Below are positions 16,928-25,359 of a DNA stretch of 64,000 bases, piece after piece. Location: contig CAIMSP010000154.1 of the NCBI GenBank assembly GCA_903844215.1, positions 39,731 through 103,730 on the forward strand, written 5' to 3'. The notes beneath the pieces were generated by a model that was given only the letters and a program-made list of their open reading frames with translations, was not told the origin of the DNA and did not search any database. Made by a program: the position numbers and the translations under genes. Origin of the DNA: an uncultured beta proteobacterium (GTDB lineage Bacteria > Pseudomonadota > Gammaproteobacteria > Burkholderiales > Burkholderiaceae_C). The stretch's first letter is position 1. Every line of letters starts with the position of its first letter.

Positions 16928-18148
16928 TTAGTGGCTGCCTGACAGCGTCGCCGCGATGGCCCGCTTGAACGGGATGAGGGCCTCACCTACGCGCAGTGCG
17001 GCGGCGCGCAGCAGGCGTGCCGGGGGCGTGTCGGTGGTGTACAGGGTGGAGACCAGTTGGGTTGCCAAGTACAGAGGTCGGGTGGCGCGACGGTGCGTTC
17101 TTTCGTAGCCCTCGAGCATCTTGGCGTCGGCGATGTCGGCGCCGGCCGCGTGGGCTTTCAAAATGGCTTGCGACAAGGTCTCCACCCCGAGCAATCCAAA
17201 ATTGAAACCGTGGGCTGTGACGGGGTGCATGCCGACGGCGGCGTCTCCGACGGTGGCAAAACGTTTGGCCACAAAACGGTGCGGGTAGACGCCGACCAGC
17301 GGATAGCTGTGGCGCGTGCTGACCAAGTTCATGCGCCCCAGGCGTTGCAGAAAACGCGACTGCATCTCCAAGCCAAAAGCACCTGCTTCCATGCTCATGA
17401 GGGGCATGATGGAACTGCTGGCCAGGGTCAGCACCACCGAGGAGCGGTATTCGTGCGTGACCGGGGCGGGATTCATCGGCAGCAGCGCCAACGTCTGACC
17501 ATAACCAAACCACTCCCAAGCGGCGTGGTGGTGGGGTTGTTCGTGCGTCATGCAGCACAGCAGCATGGTCTTGCCGAAGTCATGCATGTCAGCGCCGATG
17601 CCCATGGCACGCCGGGTTTCCGAAAAGCGACTGTCGGCTGCGACCACCAGTCGGGCCTGCAAGCTTCGACCACTGGCCAGGCTCACGCAGGCGCCTTGGT
17701 CGTTGCTGTTCAGAGAAGTCACTTTTTCCCCGCACAGCAGGGTGATGTCCTGGTGGCGCTGCATGGATTCCTGCACCGACTCATAGGCGGCCCGGCGGAT
17801 CAGATGGTTCGATACCAGCCAGCCCAGTTCCGATTTTTGGCTGAGTTCGTGGCCTATGGTCATGGCAAACGGCGACGGACCGTTCAGGACACGGGCGTCG
17901 CGCAAGGGTGAAATGGCGCAGGGCGCGATGCGCTCCCACAAATCCAGGGTGCGCATGAGTTGGGCGGAGTGCTGGGTCAGGGCGATCTCACGGCCGTCGA
18001 ACGGTGGATTGAGCAACTCCGACTGTGGCAACTGCTCGATCAGCGTGATGCGCAGGCCCCGACCCGACAGGGCCCGGGCCAGACACAGGCCGGCAGGACC
18101 AGCGCCGCTGATGATGATGTCGGTTTCGGTGCTTGTGAGTTGATTCAC
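16928..18148 (-). CDS. ubiM: UbiH/COQ6-family FAD monooxygenase, probably UbiM
   Basis: The flavin monooxygenase has 406 residues: FAD-binding GAGPAG at residues 15-20, the substrate-domain motif FDGREIALTQHSAQLMRTL, and the second FAD motif GDAAVGMHPVTAHGFNFGL. The segments LRDARVLNGPSPF and ELGWLVSNHLIRRAAY resemble the UbiM branch of ubiquinone ring hydroxylases; the exact paralogue is my inference. It would hydroxylate the ubiquinone ring at the membrane. The start is GTG at 18148 with GGAG 5 bases upstream. It overlaps the DUF2788 stop by four bases (GTGA), and the ATG at 18166 would overlap that gene further. Confidence 0.82.
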   Translation of the reverse strand: MNQLTSTETDIIISGAGPAGLCLARALSGRGLRITLIEQLPQSELLNPPFDGREIALTQHSAQLMRTLDLWERIAPCAISPLRDARVLNGPSPFAMTIGHELSQKSELGWLVSNHLIRRAAYESVQESMQRHQDITLLCGEKVTSLNSNDQGACVSLASGRSLQARLVVAADSRFSETRRAMGIGADMHDFGKTMLLCCMTHEQPHHHAAWEWFGYGQTLALLPMNPAPVTHEYRSSVVLTLASSSIMPLMSMEAGAFGLEMQSRFLQRLGRMNLVSTRHSYPLVGVYPHRFVAKRFATVGDAAVGMHPVTAHGFNFGLLGVETLSQAILKAHAAGADIADAKMLEGYERTHRRATRPLYLATQLVSTLYTTDTPPARLLRAAALRVGEALIPFKRAIAATLSGSH

Positions 18149-18357
18149 TTGTTCTCCAGGAACCATTGAATGAAATATTTGGCGACAAAGCCCACCATGC
18201 CAAAGGCCAGGCCCAAGAACAGCACGAAGGTACCAAACTTTCCCGCCTTGGACTCCCAGGCGAGGTGACCGATGATGAACAGCATGAAGAGCATGAAAGC
18301 GCCCACGCCAAATGTCAGACCAAAATGGGCGATCTGCTCTTCCGTGTAGCCAAACAT
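18145..18357 (-). CDS. DUF2788 small membrane protein
   Basis: The protein of 70 residues has two hydrophobic helices (about residues 10-32 and 40-62) joined by the conserved loop WESKAGKFGTF. This matches DUF2788, a family of small proteobacterial inner-membrane proteins of unknown function. It is translationally coupled to the ubiquinone hydroxylase gene (overlap GTGA), which suggests a link with quinone biosynthesis or its membrane complex, but this is inference. An in-frame TTG precedes the ATG. Confidence 0.85.
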   Translation of the reverse strand: MFGYTEEQIAHFGLTFGVGAFMLFMLFIIGHLAWESKAGKFGTFVLFLGLAFGMVGFVAKYFIQWFLENK

Positions 18358-18406
18358 CAAATGATTCCCGTGCCGTTGTGCTTCATGCTTCGATGTTAAC
18401 CATCCT

Positions 18407-18457
18407 CAAAGCAAAATGGGCCGTGCCCGGTGTCGTTCAAGACACTGGGCACGGCCC
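18407..18457 (-). terminator. Long hairpin terminator of the Spy-like gene
   Basis: A 17-base arm beginning GGGCCGTGCCC (18418-18434) pairs with its complement (18441-18457), with one G-U pair, around the loop GTTCAA. On the minus strand the hairpin is followed by ATTTTGCTTT, as expected for the minus-strand gene whose stop is at 18509. Confidence 0.8.
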
Positions 18458-18508
18458 GGACTCCCGCGCCAAGCGTGGAGGCTGTGCGGGCTAAGGAGCC
18501 CGAGGGTG

Positions 18509-19006
18509 TCATTTGGGCGGATGAAACCCATCCATTCCATGCATCCCGCCCCGGTGACCGCCGTGCAGGGGTTGTTGATCAAAGGTCTTCTTCTGCTCGG
18601 GCGTGAGTGCGGCGTAGAAGGCCTTGACGGCGTCACCGATCTGGTCCATCTCAGCCTGATGCGCCCCGCGCTGGGCGCGCATTTTGTCGATGCGCTCCGG
18701 CGTCGTGAGTTTCTTCCACTCGTCCCGATCGGGGTGCTGGCCAAGCTGGGCCGGCGGCTTCATCGCCAAGCTAAAGCGGGTCCATGCGCCCTCTTGGTCG
18801 GGGGTGATCTTGAGCTTGGCCTTGAGTCCTGCCAGTCGCTTGTCGATTCTTTGCTGCATCCGGGCCGGGTCGCCGCGGTGCATTCCTTGTTCCATCCCGG
18901 TCGGTGCTGCGCCACCCATGGGGCCCGGCATGCCTTGGGATAAAACGGCAAAGCCGGCACCGGCCAAGATGCTGGCGAGCAAGGCCCGTTTGAATACTGA
19001 TTTCAT
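18509..19006 (-). CDS. Spy/CpxP-like periplasmic chaperone
   Basis: The 165-residue protein has a signal peptide (MKSVFKRALLASILAGAGFAVLSQG). A Met/Gly/His-rich linker follows, then a helical domain with MQQRIDKRLAGLKAKLKITPDQ and AFYAALTPEQKKTFDQQ, the LTxxQ motif of Spy/CpxP proteins. The C-terminus is His/Gly/Met-rich (GGHRGGMHGMDGFHPPK), which may bind metal. Spy proteins act as ATP-independent periplasmic chaperones during envelope stress. The open frame continues far upstream, but the ATG at 19006 has AGAGGAG upstream and begins the signal peptide. Confidence 0.87.
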   Translation of the reverse strand: MKSVFKRALLASILAGAGFAVLSQGMPGPMGGAAPTGMEQGMHRGDPARMQQRIDKRLAGLKAKLKITPDQEGAWTRFSLAMKPPAQLGQHPDRDEWKKLTTPERIDKMRAQRGAHQAEMDQIGDAVKAFYAALTPEQKKTFDQQPLHGGHRGGMHGMDGFHPPK

Positions 19007-19193
19007 AGAAACTCCTCTTGTCAAAACGCCTGATGCTGCACGTTTGGCTTCAGGTTGGAAGCAAGTGTGCGCGTTGCGTGTAACTGCAAGAAGCCCTTCG
19101 GATAAGGCTTTGTAAAGTTGCGCAAAAAAGAGGCGGGCCAGTGCAGCGTTGACAATACACACCCTCAAGTCAACCAACGTTAGAAAGCCAAGC

Positions 19194-20090
19194 GTGTTCA
19201 AGAATCTGATTGTGTATCGTATCGGCGCCGACTGGTCGGCCACCTTGGCACAAATGGAGCAGGGCTTGGCCCAGGCCCGCTTTGTCGAGTGTGGCGCGAC
19301 GCAGGAAAAATCGCTGGGCTGGGTGGAGCCGCGCGGCCAAGCCCACGGACCCCTGGTGGAGGCGGTGGCGGGGCAGTGGATGCTCAAACTCATGCTGGAG
19401 ACCAAGGCGCTTCCTGGATCGGTGGTGAGCCGCAAGGTGAACGAACGCCTGACCCAGATCGAGGCCAGCGAAGGGCGCAAGCCGGGTAAAAAGGAAAAGC
19501 GCGAGATCAAGGATGAGGTGCGCTTGCAACTGTTGCCCATGGCGTTCACCAAGCAGGCGGCGGTGCAGGTGTGGATTGACCCCAAGGCCAAGTGGTTGGT
19601 GCTGGACGCGGCCAGCCAAGCCAAGGCAGACGAAGTCGTGACCTGCCTGGTTCAGTGCCTGGACAATCTGCTGGTGCTTCCCATTAGCACCCAGACTTCG
19701 CCGGCCACGGCCATGTCCGAATGGCTGACCAGCCAGGAGCCACCGCCGGGGTTCAGCGTGGACCGCGAATGCGAACTCAAGGCGCCCGACGAATCGCGGG
19801 CGGTGGTGCGCTATTCAAGGCACCCGCTGGATACAGAGGAAGTGAGGCAACACATCAGCAGCGGAAAACAGCCTACGCGGCTGGCGCTGACCTGGGACAA
19901 CCGGGTCTCGCTGGTGCTCACCGATGCCTTTCAGGTCAAGAAATTGGCGTTTCTTGACGTGGTGTTTGAAGGCGCGTCCGTCAAGAAGGACGACGGTTTC
20001 GACGCCGACGTGGCCATTGCCACGGGCGAATTGCAGCGCCTGATTCCTGACCTGCTGGAGGCCCTGGGCGGTGAAACCGTCGCGGCCTGA
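19194..20090 (+). CDS. rdgC: Recombination-associated protein RdgC
   Basis: The protein (298 residues) matches RdgC over its full length: start FKNLIVYRIGADW, then FVECGATQEKSLGWVEPRG, KKEKREIKDEVRLQLLP, LTWDNRVSLVLTDAFQVKKLAFLD and a C-terminal ELQRLIPDLLEALGGE. RdgC forms a ring-shaped dimer around DNA and limits RecA access. It acts in the nucleoid. The family starts at MFKNL, so the GTG at 19194 is taken as the start although the frame extends 45 bases further. A TTGACA hexamer lies at 19149-19154, but no convincing -10 partner was found. Confidence 0.94.
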   Translation: MFKNLIVYRIGADWSATLAQMEQGLAQARFVECGATQEKSLGWVEPRGQAHGPLVEAVAGQWMLKLMLETKALPGSVVSRKVNERLTQIEASEGRKPGKKEKREIKDEVRLQLLPMAFTKQAAVQVWIDPKAKWLVLDAASQAKADEVVTCLVQCLDNLLVLPISTQTSPATAMSEWLTSQEPPPGFSVDRECELKAPDESRAVVRYSRHPLDTEEVRQHISSGKQPTRLALTWDNRVSLVLTDAFQVKKLAFLDVVFEGASVKKDDGFDADVAIATGELQRLIPDLLEALGGETVAA

Positions 20091-20097
20091 GCGCCGA

Positions 20098-20295
20098 TCA
20101 GCCTTTGCTTTTGGTTGAGCAGGTGTTGATGCCAAAGAGTGCATAGGGTGGGCACCAGCCGAGCGCGCCGGTGCCCAGGACCACCAGGCCCACCCAGCCC
20201 CACCAGCCGACGGTGCCGGTGGCTGCCAGGCCGATCAGGACCAGTCCTGCAAGGATGCGAATGACGCGTTCAGCGCCGCCGATATTGAGGGTCAT
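20098..20295 (-). CDS. DUF2892 (YgaP-like) membrane protein
   Basis: The 65-residue protein begins MTLNIGGAERVIRILAGLVLIGLA and has two hydrophobic helices, with GWCPPYALFGINTC near the end. This is the DUF2892 domain found alone or fused to rhodanese domains (YgaP). The Cys in the CPPY motif and the Cys in INTC are conserved features of the family. It lies 90 bases downstream of a Crp/Fnr-type regulator on the same strand, a pairing seen in several proteobacteria. Role unknown; possibly linked to sulfur or redox status. Confidence 0.87.
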   Translation of the reverse strand: MTLNIGGAERVIRILAGLVLIGLAATGTVGWWGWVGLVVLGTGALGWCPPYALFGINTCSTKSKG

Positions 20296-20385
20296 GCCGG
20301 TCTCCAGAGAGTTGTTGTGAAGCCGCCATTGGACGCCATCGCGGGCCCATAGGTCGGTGATCCAAGTTACACAGCGGGCACGACG

Positions 20386-21036
20386 CTAATTCGCCACGCT
20401 TGCGGCTTGGCCGCGCAGGGCAGCGGCGTCCAGAATGCGGATCTGCTCGCGCGCCAATTCGACCCAGCCCTCGCGCTCGAAGCGACGCAGCAAACGGGTC
20501 ACGATCTCGCGCACTGTTCCCAGTTCGTCGGCCAGGGCTTGATGGGTCGTGCCCAACACCGTGCCCCGACCCAGCAACGCGGCGGCGAGGCGCTGATCAA
20601 GCCTGCGAAATGCCACGGCATCCACCAGCGCCGTGAGGTCGGCCATGCGCTCGGCGAACAGGCCCAGAACGCTGTCACGAAAAGCCGGCAGTTCCAGCCA
20701 GCGCGCGAACACGGACGGCGCAATCAGCAACAAGGAACTGGGCTTGGTGGTGACGCCACGGGCCGACAGGGGTTGGCTGCGAAACAGGCAGGCACTGGAA
20801 ACCAGGCACAGTTCCCCGGGGACGACACGGTACAACTCCAGCGTGCGCCCGTCGCCCGAACTGCGCGACACCCGGACCTCGCCCTCGAGCAGCATCGGAA
20901 ACCCCTGGCAGGGCGCGTTCTCGTCGAACAGCACCGTCCCGGTGGGTACGTGCATCGGCCCAATGGAGGCGCCCAGATCGCTCAGTCCGGGCTGCACGCC
21001 GGCCAGCGCGGGGTAGAGTTCGGTGGGGTCGATCAT
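20386..21036 (-). CDS. Crp/Fnr-family transcriptional regulator
   Basis: The 216-residue protein has an N-terminal cyclic-nucleotide-binding-like beta barrel (about residues 25-130, GTVLFDENAPCQGFPMLLEGEVRVSRSSGDGRTLELY). A dimerisation helix and a C-terminal winged helix-turn-helix follow, with THQALADELGTVREIVTRLLRRFEREGWV. The Fnr Cys cluster for an iron-sulfur centre is absent: the visible Cys do not form that pattern. It is therefore not a classical Fnr, and the ligand is unknown. The ATG at 21036 is preferred to an upstream start 14 codons away. The DUF2892 gene downstream may be its target. Confidence 0.9.
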   Translation of the reverse strand: MIDPTELYPALAGVQPGLSDLGASIGPMHVPTGTVLFDENAPCQGFPMLLEGEVRVSRSSGDGRTLELYRVVPGELCLVSSACLFRSQPLSARGVTTKPSSLLLIAPSVFARWLELPAFRDSVLGLFAERMADLTALVDAVAFRRLDQRLAAALLGRGTVLGTTHQALADELGTVREIVTRLLRRFEREGWVELAREQIRILDAAALRGQAASVAN

Positions 21037-21074
21037 GGGCGCAGTGTATCGGCAGGGAGCGTGCCACGCCGGGT

Positions 21075-21722
21075 TCAAAACGTGAACTTCATTCCCAGGC
21101 TGTAAACGGTGTCGCCGCCGCTGCGGCCCAGCGTGCCGTCGAGTTGAATATTTTTCACGATGTCGCTGCGCAGTCCGACCTGGAGCGTGGGCTTGTCCTG
21201 CTGCTGGCCAAAGTATTCGACATGGCCCGTGAGCGCTGCGAACTCGTGCTCATAGGCCACGCCCCAGGTTTGCAGAAGGGTCTTGCCAGAAGGCTGGATC
21301 GCGCCCAGGTTGAGATGAACCGCAGCCTCGCTTAGGTTGCAAGTGACGATGCCATTCAGGTAGGGCGAGTTGCCTTCGTCGCTGTGACCAAGTCCGATCA
21401 CGCCAGCCAGATTGCAGCCGGACGGGAGAGACTCGGTGAGGCGAAATTTGGCTTGAACCGAGCTTCTGGGCTGAGCGCCGTCGGCGCGGGACAGCGCGGC
21501 GTCGAGTTCGACACCTTCTGCCAGTCCGTAGGCCGGCGCCACGGTCCAGTCATGGCTTGGTCCGCCTTGGTGCGCGTACCAGGTCTCAACGTGGCCGCTA
21601 CCCACGGCGTCCACGTTGGCGTCGTCCACCGAAAGGGGACGACCGGCCAGACAGGGGGCGCTCAAGAGCAGAACGAACAGGGCTTGCAACACACGGGGAC
21701 AAGGTCTGCGCAAATAAAACAT
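21075..21722 (-). CDS. Uncharacterised outer-membrane or periplasmic beta-rich protein
   Basis: The 215-residue protein has a signal peptide (MFYLRRPCPRVLQALFVLLLSAPCLA) and a mature part of alternating polar and hydrophobic short strands. It ends in YSLGMKFTF, and the terminal Phe is the usual recognition signal for the BAM complex. This suggests a small outer-membrane beta barrel. The motif VDDANVDAVGSGHVETWY near the mature N-terminus resembles family proteins annotated only as hypothetical or transporter-like. I do not recognise a specific family. Its stop lies 38 bases upstream of the regulator gene start, so the two may be co-transcribed. It is divergent from mnmG. Confidence 0.72.
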   Translation of the reverse strand: MFYLRRPCPRVLQALFVLLLSAPCLAGRPLSVDDANVDAVGSGHVETWYAHQGGPSHDWTVAPAYGLAEGVELDAALSRADGAQPRSSVQAKFRLTESLPSGCNLAGVIGLGHSDEGNSPYLNGIVTCNLSEAAVHLNLGAIQPSGKTLLQTWGVAYEHEFAALTGHVEYFGQQQDKPTLQVGLRSDIVKNIQLDGTLGRSGGDTVYSLGMKFTF

Positions 21723-21934
21723 GATGGATACCTGAGATTTTGTGGCTTCGATTTTCCCATGCCGCCGGGTCGCAATACCCGCGACCGAGCTGAAATTTCG
21801 CCGCCACAGGTAAAATTACCCTATGGCCGCCCGGCGGGTATTTTCGTCCGTTGGCGCGCGGCCAAGTTCGCGCCTGCGGTGCGCGCCGCCACCCGAACCT
21901 CGAGACCGCAATTGATTTCCCAAGAGCCCACAGC

Positions 21935-23926
21935 ATGCAATACGCGCAAGAATTTGATGTGATCGTTGTCGGTGGTGGCCACGCCGGATGCGAGGCTGCG
22001 CTGGCAGCGGCGCGCATGGGTTGCAAAACGCTGCTGCTGTCGCACAACATCGAGACCCTGGGTCAGATGAGTTGCAACCCTTCCATCGGCGGCATTGGCA
22101 AGGGCCACCTGGTGAAGGAGGTCGATGCCCTGGGGGGTGCGATGGCGCTGGCCACTGACGAGGCGGGGATCCAGTTTCGCATTCTCAATGGGTCCAAGGG
22201 GCCGGCGGTGCGCGCGACCAGAGCGCAGGCGGATCGAATCCTGTACAAGGCCGCGATTCGCCAGCGCCTGGAAAACCAGGCCAATCTCTGGCTGTTCCAG
22301 CAGGCGGTGGACGATTTGCTGGTGCAAGGCGATCGCGTGGTGGGCGCGGTGACGCAGGTGGGGATTGCCTTTCGGGCGCGCACGGTGGTGCTGACGGCCG
22401 GCACCTTCTTGGATGGCAAGATCCACGTCGGCTTGAACAACTACGCCGCCGGGCGGGCCGGCGATCCCCCTGCGGCCACCTTGAGCGCGCGTCTGAAGGA
22501 ACTCAAGCTGCCGCAGGCACGACTCAAGACCGGGACGCCGCCGCGCTTGGACGGGCGCTCCATCGATTTCAGTCAGTGCACCGAGCAAGCCGGTGACGGC
22601 ATGCCGGGCGGGGAAGGGCCGTCGGTGCCGGTGTTCAGCTTCATGGGGCGCGCCGCCATGCATCCGCAGCAGATGCCGTGCTGGATCACGCACACGAACG
22701 AGCGCACGCACGCGATCATCCGTTCCGGCTTTGACCGCAGCCCCATGTTCACCGGCAAGATCGAGGGCGTGGGCCCACGCTATTGCCCCAGCGTGGAAGA
22801 CAAGATCAACCGCTTTGCCGACAAGGACAGCCACCAGATTTTTCTCGAGCCCGAGGGGCTGACAACGAACGAGTACTACCCCAACGGCATTTCCACCAGC
22901 CTGCCGTTTGACATCCAGTACGCCCTGGTGCGCTCCATGAAGGGGTTGGAAAACGCGCACATCCTGCGCCCGGGCTATGCCATCGAGTACGACTACTTCG
23001 ATCCGCGCGAACTCAAGAGCAGCTTCGAGACGCGGGCCTTGGGCGGACTCTTCTTTGCCGGGCAGATCAACGGCACGACGGGCTATGAAGAGGCCGCCGC
23101 TCAAGGCTTGTTTGCTGGCATCAACGCCGCCCTGCAGTGCCGCGAGCAGGAGGCCTGGGTGCCGCGTCGCGACGAAGCCTACCTGGGTGTGCTGGTGGAC
23201 GACCTGATCACCCAAGGGGTGACCGAGCCCTACCGCATGTTCACCAGTCGGGCTGAGTTCCGGCTGCAGCTGCGCGAAGACAACGCCGACATGCGCCTGA
23301 CCGAAACCGGGCGCGGTCTTGGCTTGGTGGATGACGCGCGCTGGGAGGCTTTCAACCGCAAGCGCGACGCTGTTTCACGTGAAACAGAGCGACTGAAATC
23401 GATCTGGGTGAGCCCGCAAAACCTGCCCGTCGCTGAGTCGCAACGGGTTCTTGGCAAGGCCATCGAACACGAATATCCGCTGTCCGAGTTGTTGCGGCGC
23501 CCCGATGTGAGCTATGCCAGTCTGATGTCGTTGGATGGCGCGCGCCACGCCAGCGCAGAGTTGGCGGTGCAGCTGCTGCAGCAATCCGAGGCGAGCGAAT
23601 CGAGTCTGTTCGTTCGGTCCGTGGTCGAACAGGTGGAGATCTGCGCCAAGTACTCGGGCTACATCGACCGGCAAAAGAGCGAAATCGAGCGCGCGGCGCA
23701 CTATGAAAACCTGAAGCTCCCGCGCGAACTGGACTATCTTCAGGTCACGGCACTGAGCTACGAGGCGCGGCAAAAACTGGCCCGGCATCAGCCGCAGACG
23801 CTGGGTCAGGCTGCGCGTATTTCGGGCGTGACCCCGGCCGCGATTTCGCTGCTGCTGGTGCACCTGAAGAAGGGTGGCTTCAAAGGCTTTGCGTCCCAGG
23901 GTCGCCAAGCGGTCGGCCTGGATTGA
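21935..23926 (+). CDS. mnmG: tRNA U34 carboxymethylaminomethyl enzyme MnmG (GidA)
   Basis: The protein has 663 residues, the normal length. It shows FAD-binding GGGHAG (residues 13-18), [22 protein letters not shown], the tRNA-binding [17 protein letters not shown] region, and [21 protein letters not shown]. With MnmE it modifies the wobble uridine of several tRNAs. The open frame begins 28 codons further upstream, but MQYAQEFDV is the family start. A perfect parS palindrome lies within the codons for AVSRET at 23371-23386. The gene is followed by rsmG, a typical origin-proximal arrangement. Confidence 0.97.
   Translation: MQYAQEFDVIVVGGGHAGCEAALAAARMGCKTLLLSHNIETLGQMSCNPSIGGIGKGHLVKEVDALGGAMALATDEAGIQFRILNGSKGPAVRATRAQADRILYKAAIRQRLENQANLWLFQQAVDDLLVQGDRVVGAVTQVGIAFRARTVVLTAGTFLDGKIHVGLNNYAAGRAGDPPAATLSARLKELKLPQARLKTGTPPRLDGRSIDFSQCTEQAGDGMPGGEGPSVPVFSFMGRAAMHPQQMPCWITHTNERTHAIIRSGFDRSPMFTGKIEGVGPRYCPSVEDKINRFADKDSHQIFLEPEGLTTNEYYPNGISTSLPFDIQYALVRSMKGLENAHILRPGYAIEYDYFDPRELKSSFETRALGGLFFAGQINGTTGYEEAAAQGLFAGINAALQCREQEAWVPRRDEAYLGVLVDDLITQGVTEPYRMFTSRAEFRLQLREDNADMRLTETGRGLGLVDDARWEAFNRKRDAVSRETERLKSIWVSPQNLPVAESQRVLGKAIEHEYPLSELLRRPDVSYASLMSLDGARHASAELAVQLLQQSEASESSLFVRSVVEQVEICAKYSGYIDRQKSEIERAAHYENLKLPRELDYLQVTALSYEARQKLARHQPQTLGQAARISGVTPAAISLLLVHLKKGGFKGFASQGRQAVGLD
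23371..23386. promoter_or_regulatory. parS site, perfect consensus
   Basis: TGTTTCACGTGAAACA is the 16-base palindromic ParB-binding site with no mismatch. It lies inside mnmG, about 3.3 kb before the parB gene. Confidence 0.95.
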
Positions 23927-23993
23927 GTCCTGCGCGCTGACGCGAAGTTCGCTGCGTCAAGGACGGCGCATCTCAATCGGTGAAAATAGCCGC

Positions 23994-24680
23994 ATGTCAG
24001 AGCCCGAAGCCATTTCCCCGTCGAACGAAAACGAGTCCCGCCTGGAGGGTATCGCCCGGGCCTTGGGCTGCCGTCTTTCGACCCCGCAAGGCGAGCAGTT
24101 GCTCGGCTACCTGGCGCTGATTGGGCGCTGGAACAAGGTCTACAACCTGACTGCCGTGCGCGATCCGCAAGAGATGCTGACGCTGCATCTGGCGGACAGT
24201 CTGGCCGTGCTGGCGCCATTGCGCCGCTGGGCGGCGCAGCGCGCAAGCACTGAAACACCGGTACCGCTGCGCCTGCTGGATGTGGGCTCGGGCGCCGGCT
24301 TGCCGGGCGTCGTGATTGCCATTTGCTGTCCGGAAATTTCCGTCACCTGCGTCGACACCGTGGGCAAGAAGGCGGCCTTCATCCAACAGGTGGCGGCGAC
24401 CCTCAAGCTGGCGAACCTGAGAGCGGTGCACGCCAGGGTGGAGTCGCTGAGCGATGGTTACGACGTGGTGTGTTCGCGTGCCTTTTCTTCTCTTGTGGAT
24501 TTCACCGCCTGGTCGGCCAAAGCGCTGGCCCCGGGGGGCGTCTGGCTCGCCATGAAGGGAAAAAACCCAGTGGAAGAACTCGCCGCGCTGCCGTCGGGGG
24601 TGGATGTGTTTCACGTGGAACCATTGGCTGTTCCGGGCCTGGATGCCGAACGCTGCATTGTCTGGATGCGCAGGAAGTAA
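23994..24680 (+). CDS. rsmG: 16S rRNA (guanine-527 N7) methyltransferase RsmG (GidB)
   Basis: The 228-residue protein has the RsmG pattern: RWNKVYNLTAVRDPQEMLTLHLADSLA, SAM-binding LLDVGSGAGLPGVVIAI, and VCSRAFSSLVDFTAWSAKALAPGG. It methylates G527 of 16S rRNA. The ATG at 23994 begins MSEPEA; longer frames overlap mnmG. It lies 67 bases after mnmG and is followed by a LysE-type exporter gene. A degenerate parS-like sequence occurs near its 3' end. Confidence 0.95.
   Translation: MSEPEAISPSNENESRLEGIARALGCRLSTPQGEQLLGYLALIGRWNKVYNLTAVRDPQEMLTLHLADSLAVLAPLRRWAAQRASTETPVPLRLLDVGSGAGLPGVVIAICCPEISVTCVDTVGKKAAFIQQVAATLKLANLRAVHARVESLSDGYDVVCSRAFSSLVDFTAWSAKALAPGGVWLAMKGKNPVEELAALPSGVDVFHVEPLAVPGLDAERCIVWMRRK
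24607..24622. promoter_or_regulatory. Degenerate parS-like site
   Basis: TGTTTCACGTGGAACC matches the parS consensus at 14 of 16 positions. It lies in rsmG, 1.2 kb from the perfect site in mnmG. Sites with two mismatches are bound weakly or not at all in some species. Confidence 0.5.
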
Positions 24681-24719
24681 ACTCGGCCCTTACCGCTTCC
24701 CTCCGCAGGATTTTTTCCC

Positions 24720-25334
24720 ATGTTTGGTATTGCAGATTACGGCGCCTTCTGCGCCGCCATCATTCTATTTTTGTTGATCCCCGGCCCCGGTAATCTGGCG
24801 CTGATCACGTCCACTGCGAAGGGTGGGCTGGCCGGTGGCTTTGGCGCGACCCTGGGCGTGATCGCCGGAGATCAGGTGTTGCTGTGGCTGGCGGTGGCCG
24901 GTGTGGCCGCGCTGCTGGCCGCTTACCCTGCGGCCTTTGCCTTGGTGCAGTGGCTGGGCGCAGCCTATCTGGCCTGGCTGGGGATGCGCATGCTGCTGGC
25001 CAAACCGGGCGATGCGCCGGTGCTGAAGATGGCGCCGCACCACTTTTTTCGCCAGACGCTGGTGATCACCCTGTTCAATCCCAAGGCGATCGTGTTCTAC
25101 ATGGCGTTCTTTCCGCTGTTCGTCGATCCTGCCCGGCATCCGAGCCTGGCCACCTTCGGCGCCATGGCGCTCACCATCGCGCTGCTGACGGCGGCCTATG
25201 GCCTGGTCATGGTGCTGATCACCCACTATCTGGCGGAACACATGCGCGCGCGGCCCCTGATCGGGCGCGGGCTGGAAAAACTGGCGGGAGTTTTCCTGAT
25301 CGGTTTCGGCATCCGCTTGGTCCTTTCCAAGTAA
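24720..25334 (+). CDS. LysE-family exporter
   Basis: The integral membrane protein has 204 residues and about six helices. LysE/RhtB features are FLLIPGPGNLALITSTAKGGLAGGFGATLGVIAGD near the N-terminus and FFRQTLVITLFNPKAIVFYMAFFPLFVD in the middle. The PGPGN motif is diagnostic. Family members export amino acids or related compounds; the substrate here is not known. It sits between rsmG and parA, with 39 and 25 base gaps, and is probably transcribed with them. Confidence 0.93.
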   Translation: MFGIADYGAFCAAIILFLLIPGPGNLALITSTAKGGLAGGFGATLGVIAGDQVLLWLAVAGVAALLAAYPAAFALVQWLGAAYLAWLGMRMLLAKPGDAPVLKMAPHHFFRQTLVITLFNPKAIVFYMAFFPLFVDPARHPSLATFGAMALTIALLTAAYGLVMVLITHYLAEHMRARPLIGRGLEKLAGVFLIGFGIRLVLSK

Positions 25335-25359
25335 CGCAGCACCCACAGGGAGTCCATTC

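Noticed and set aside
21851..21934. N-terminal extension of mnmG
   Set aside because: The extra 28 codons have no similarity to MnmG proteins, which begin at the [13 protein letters not shown] region.
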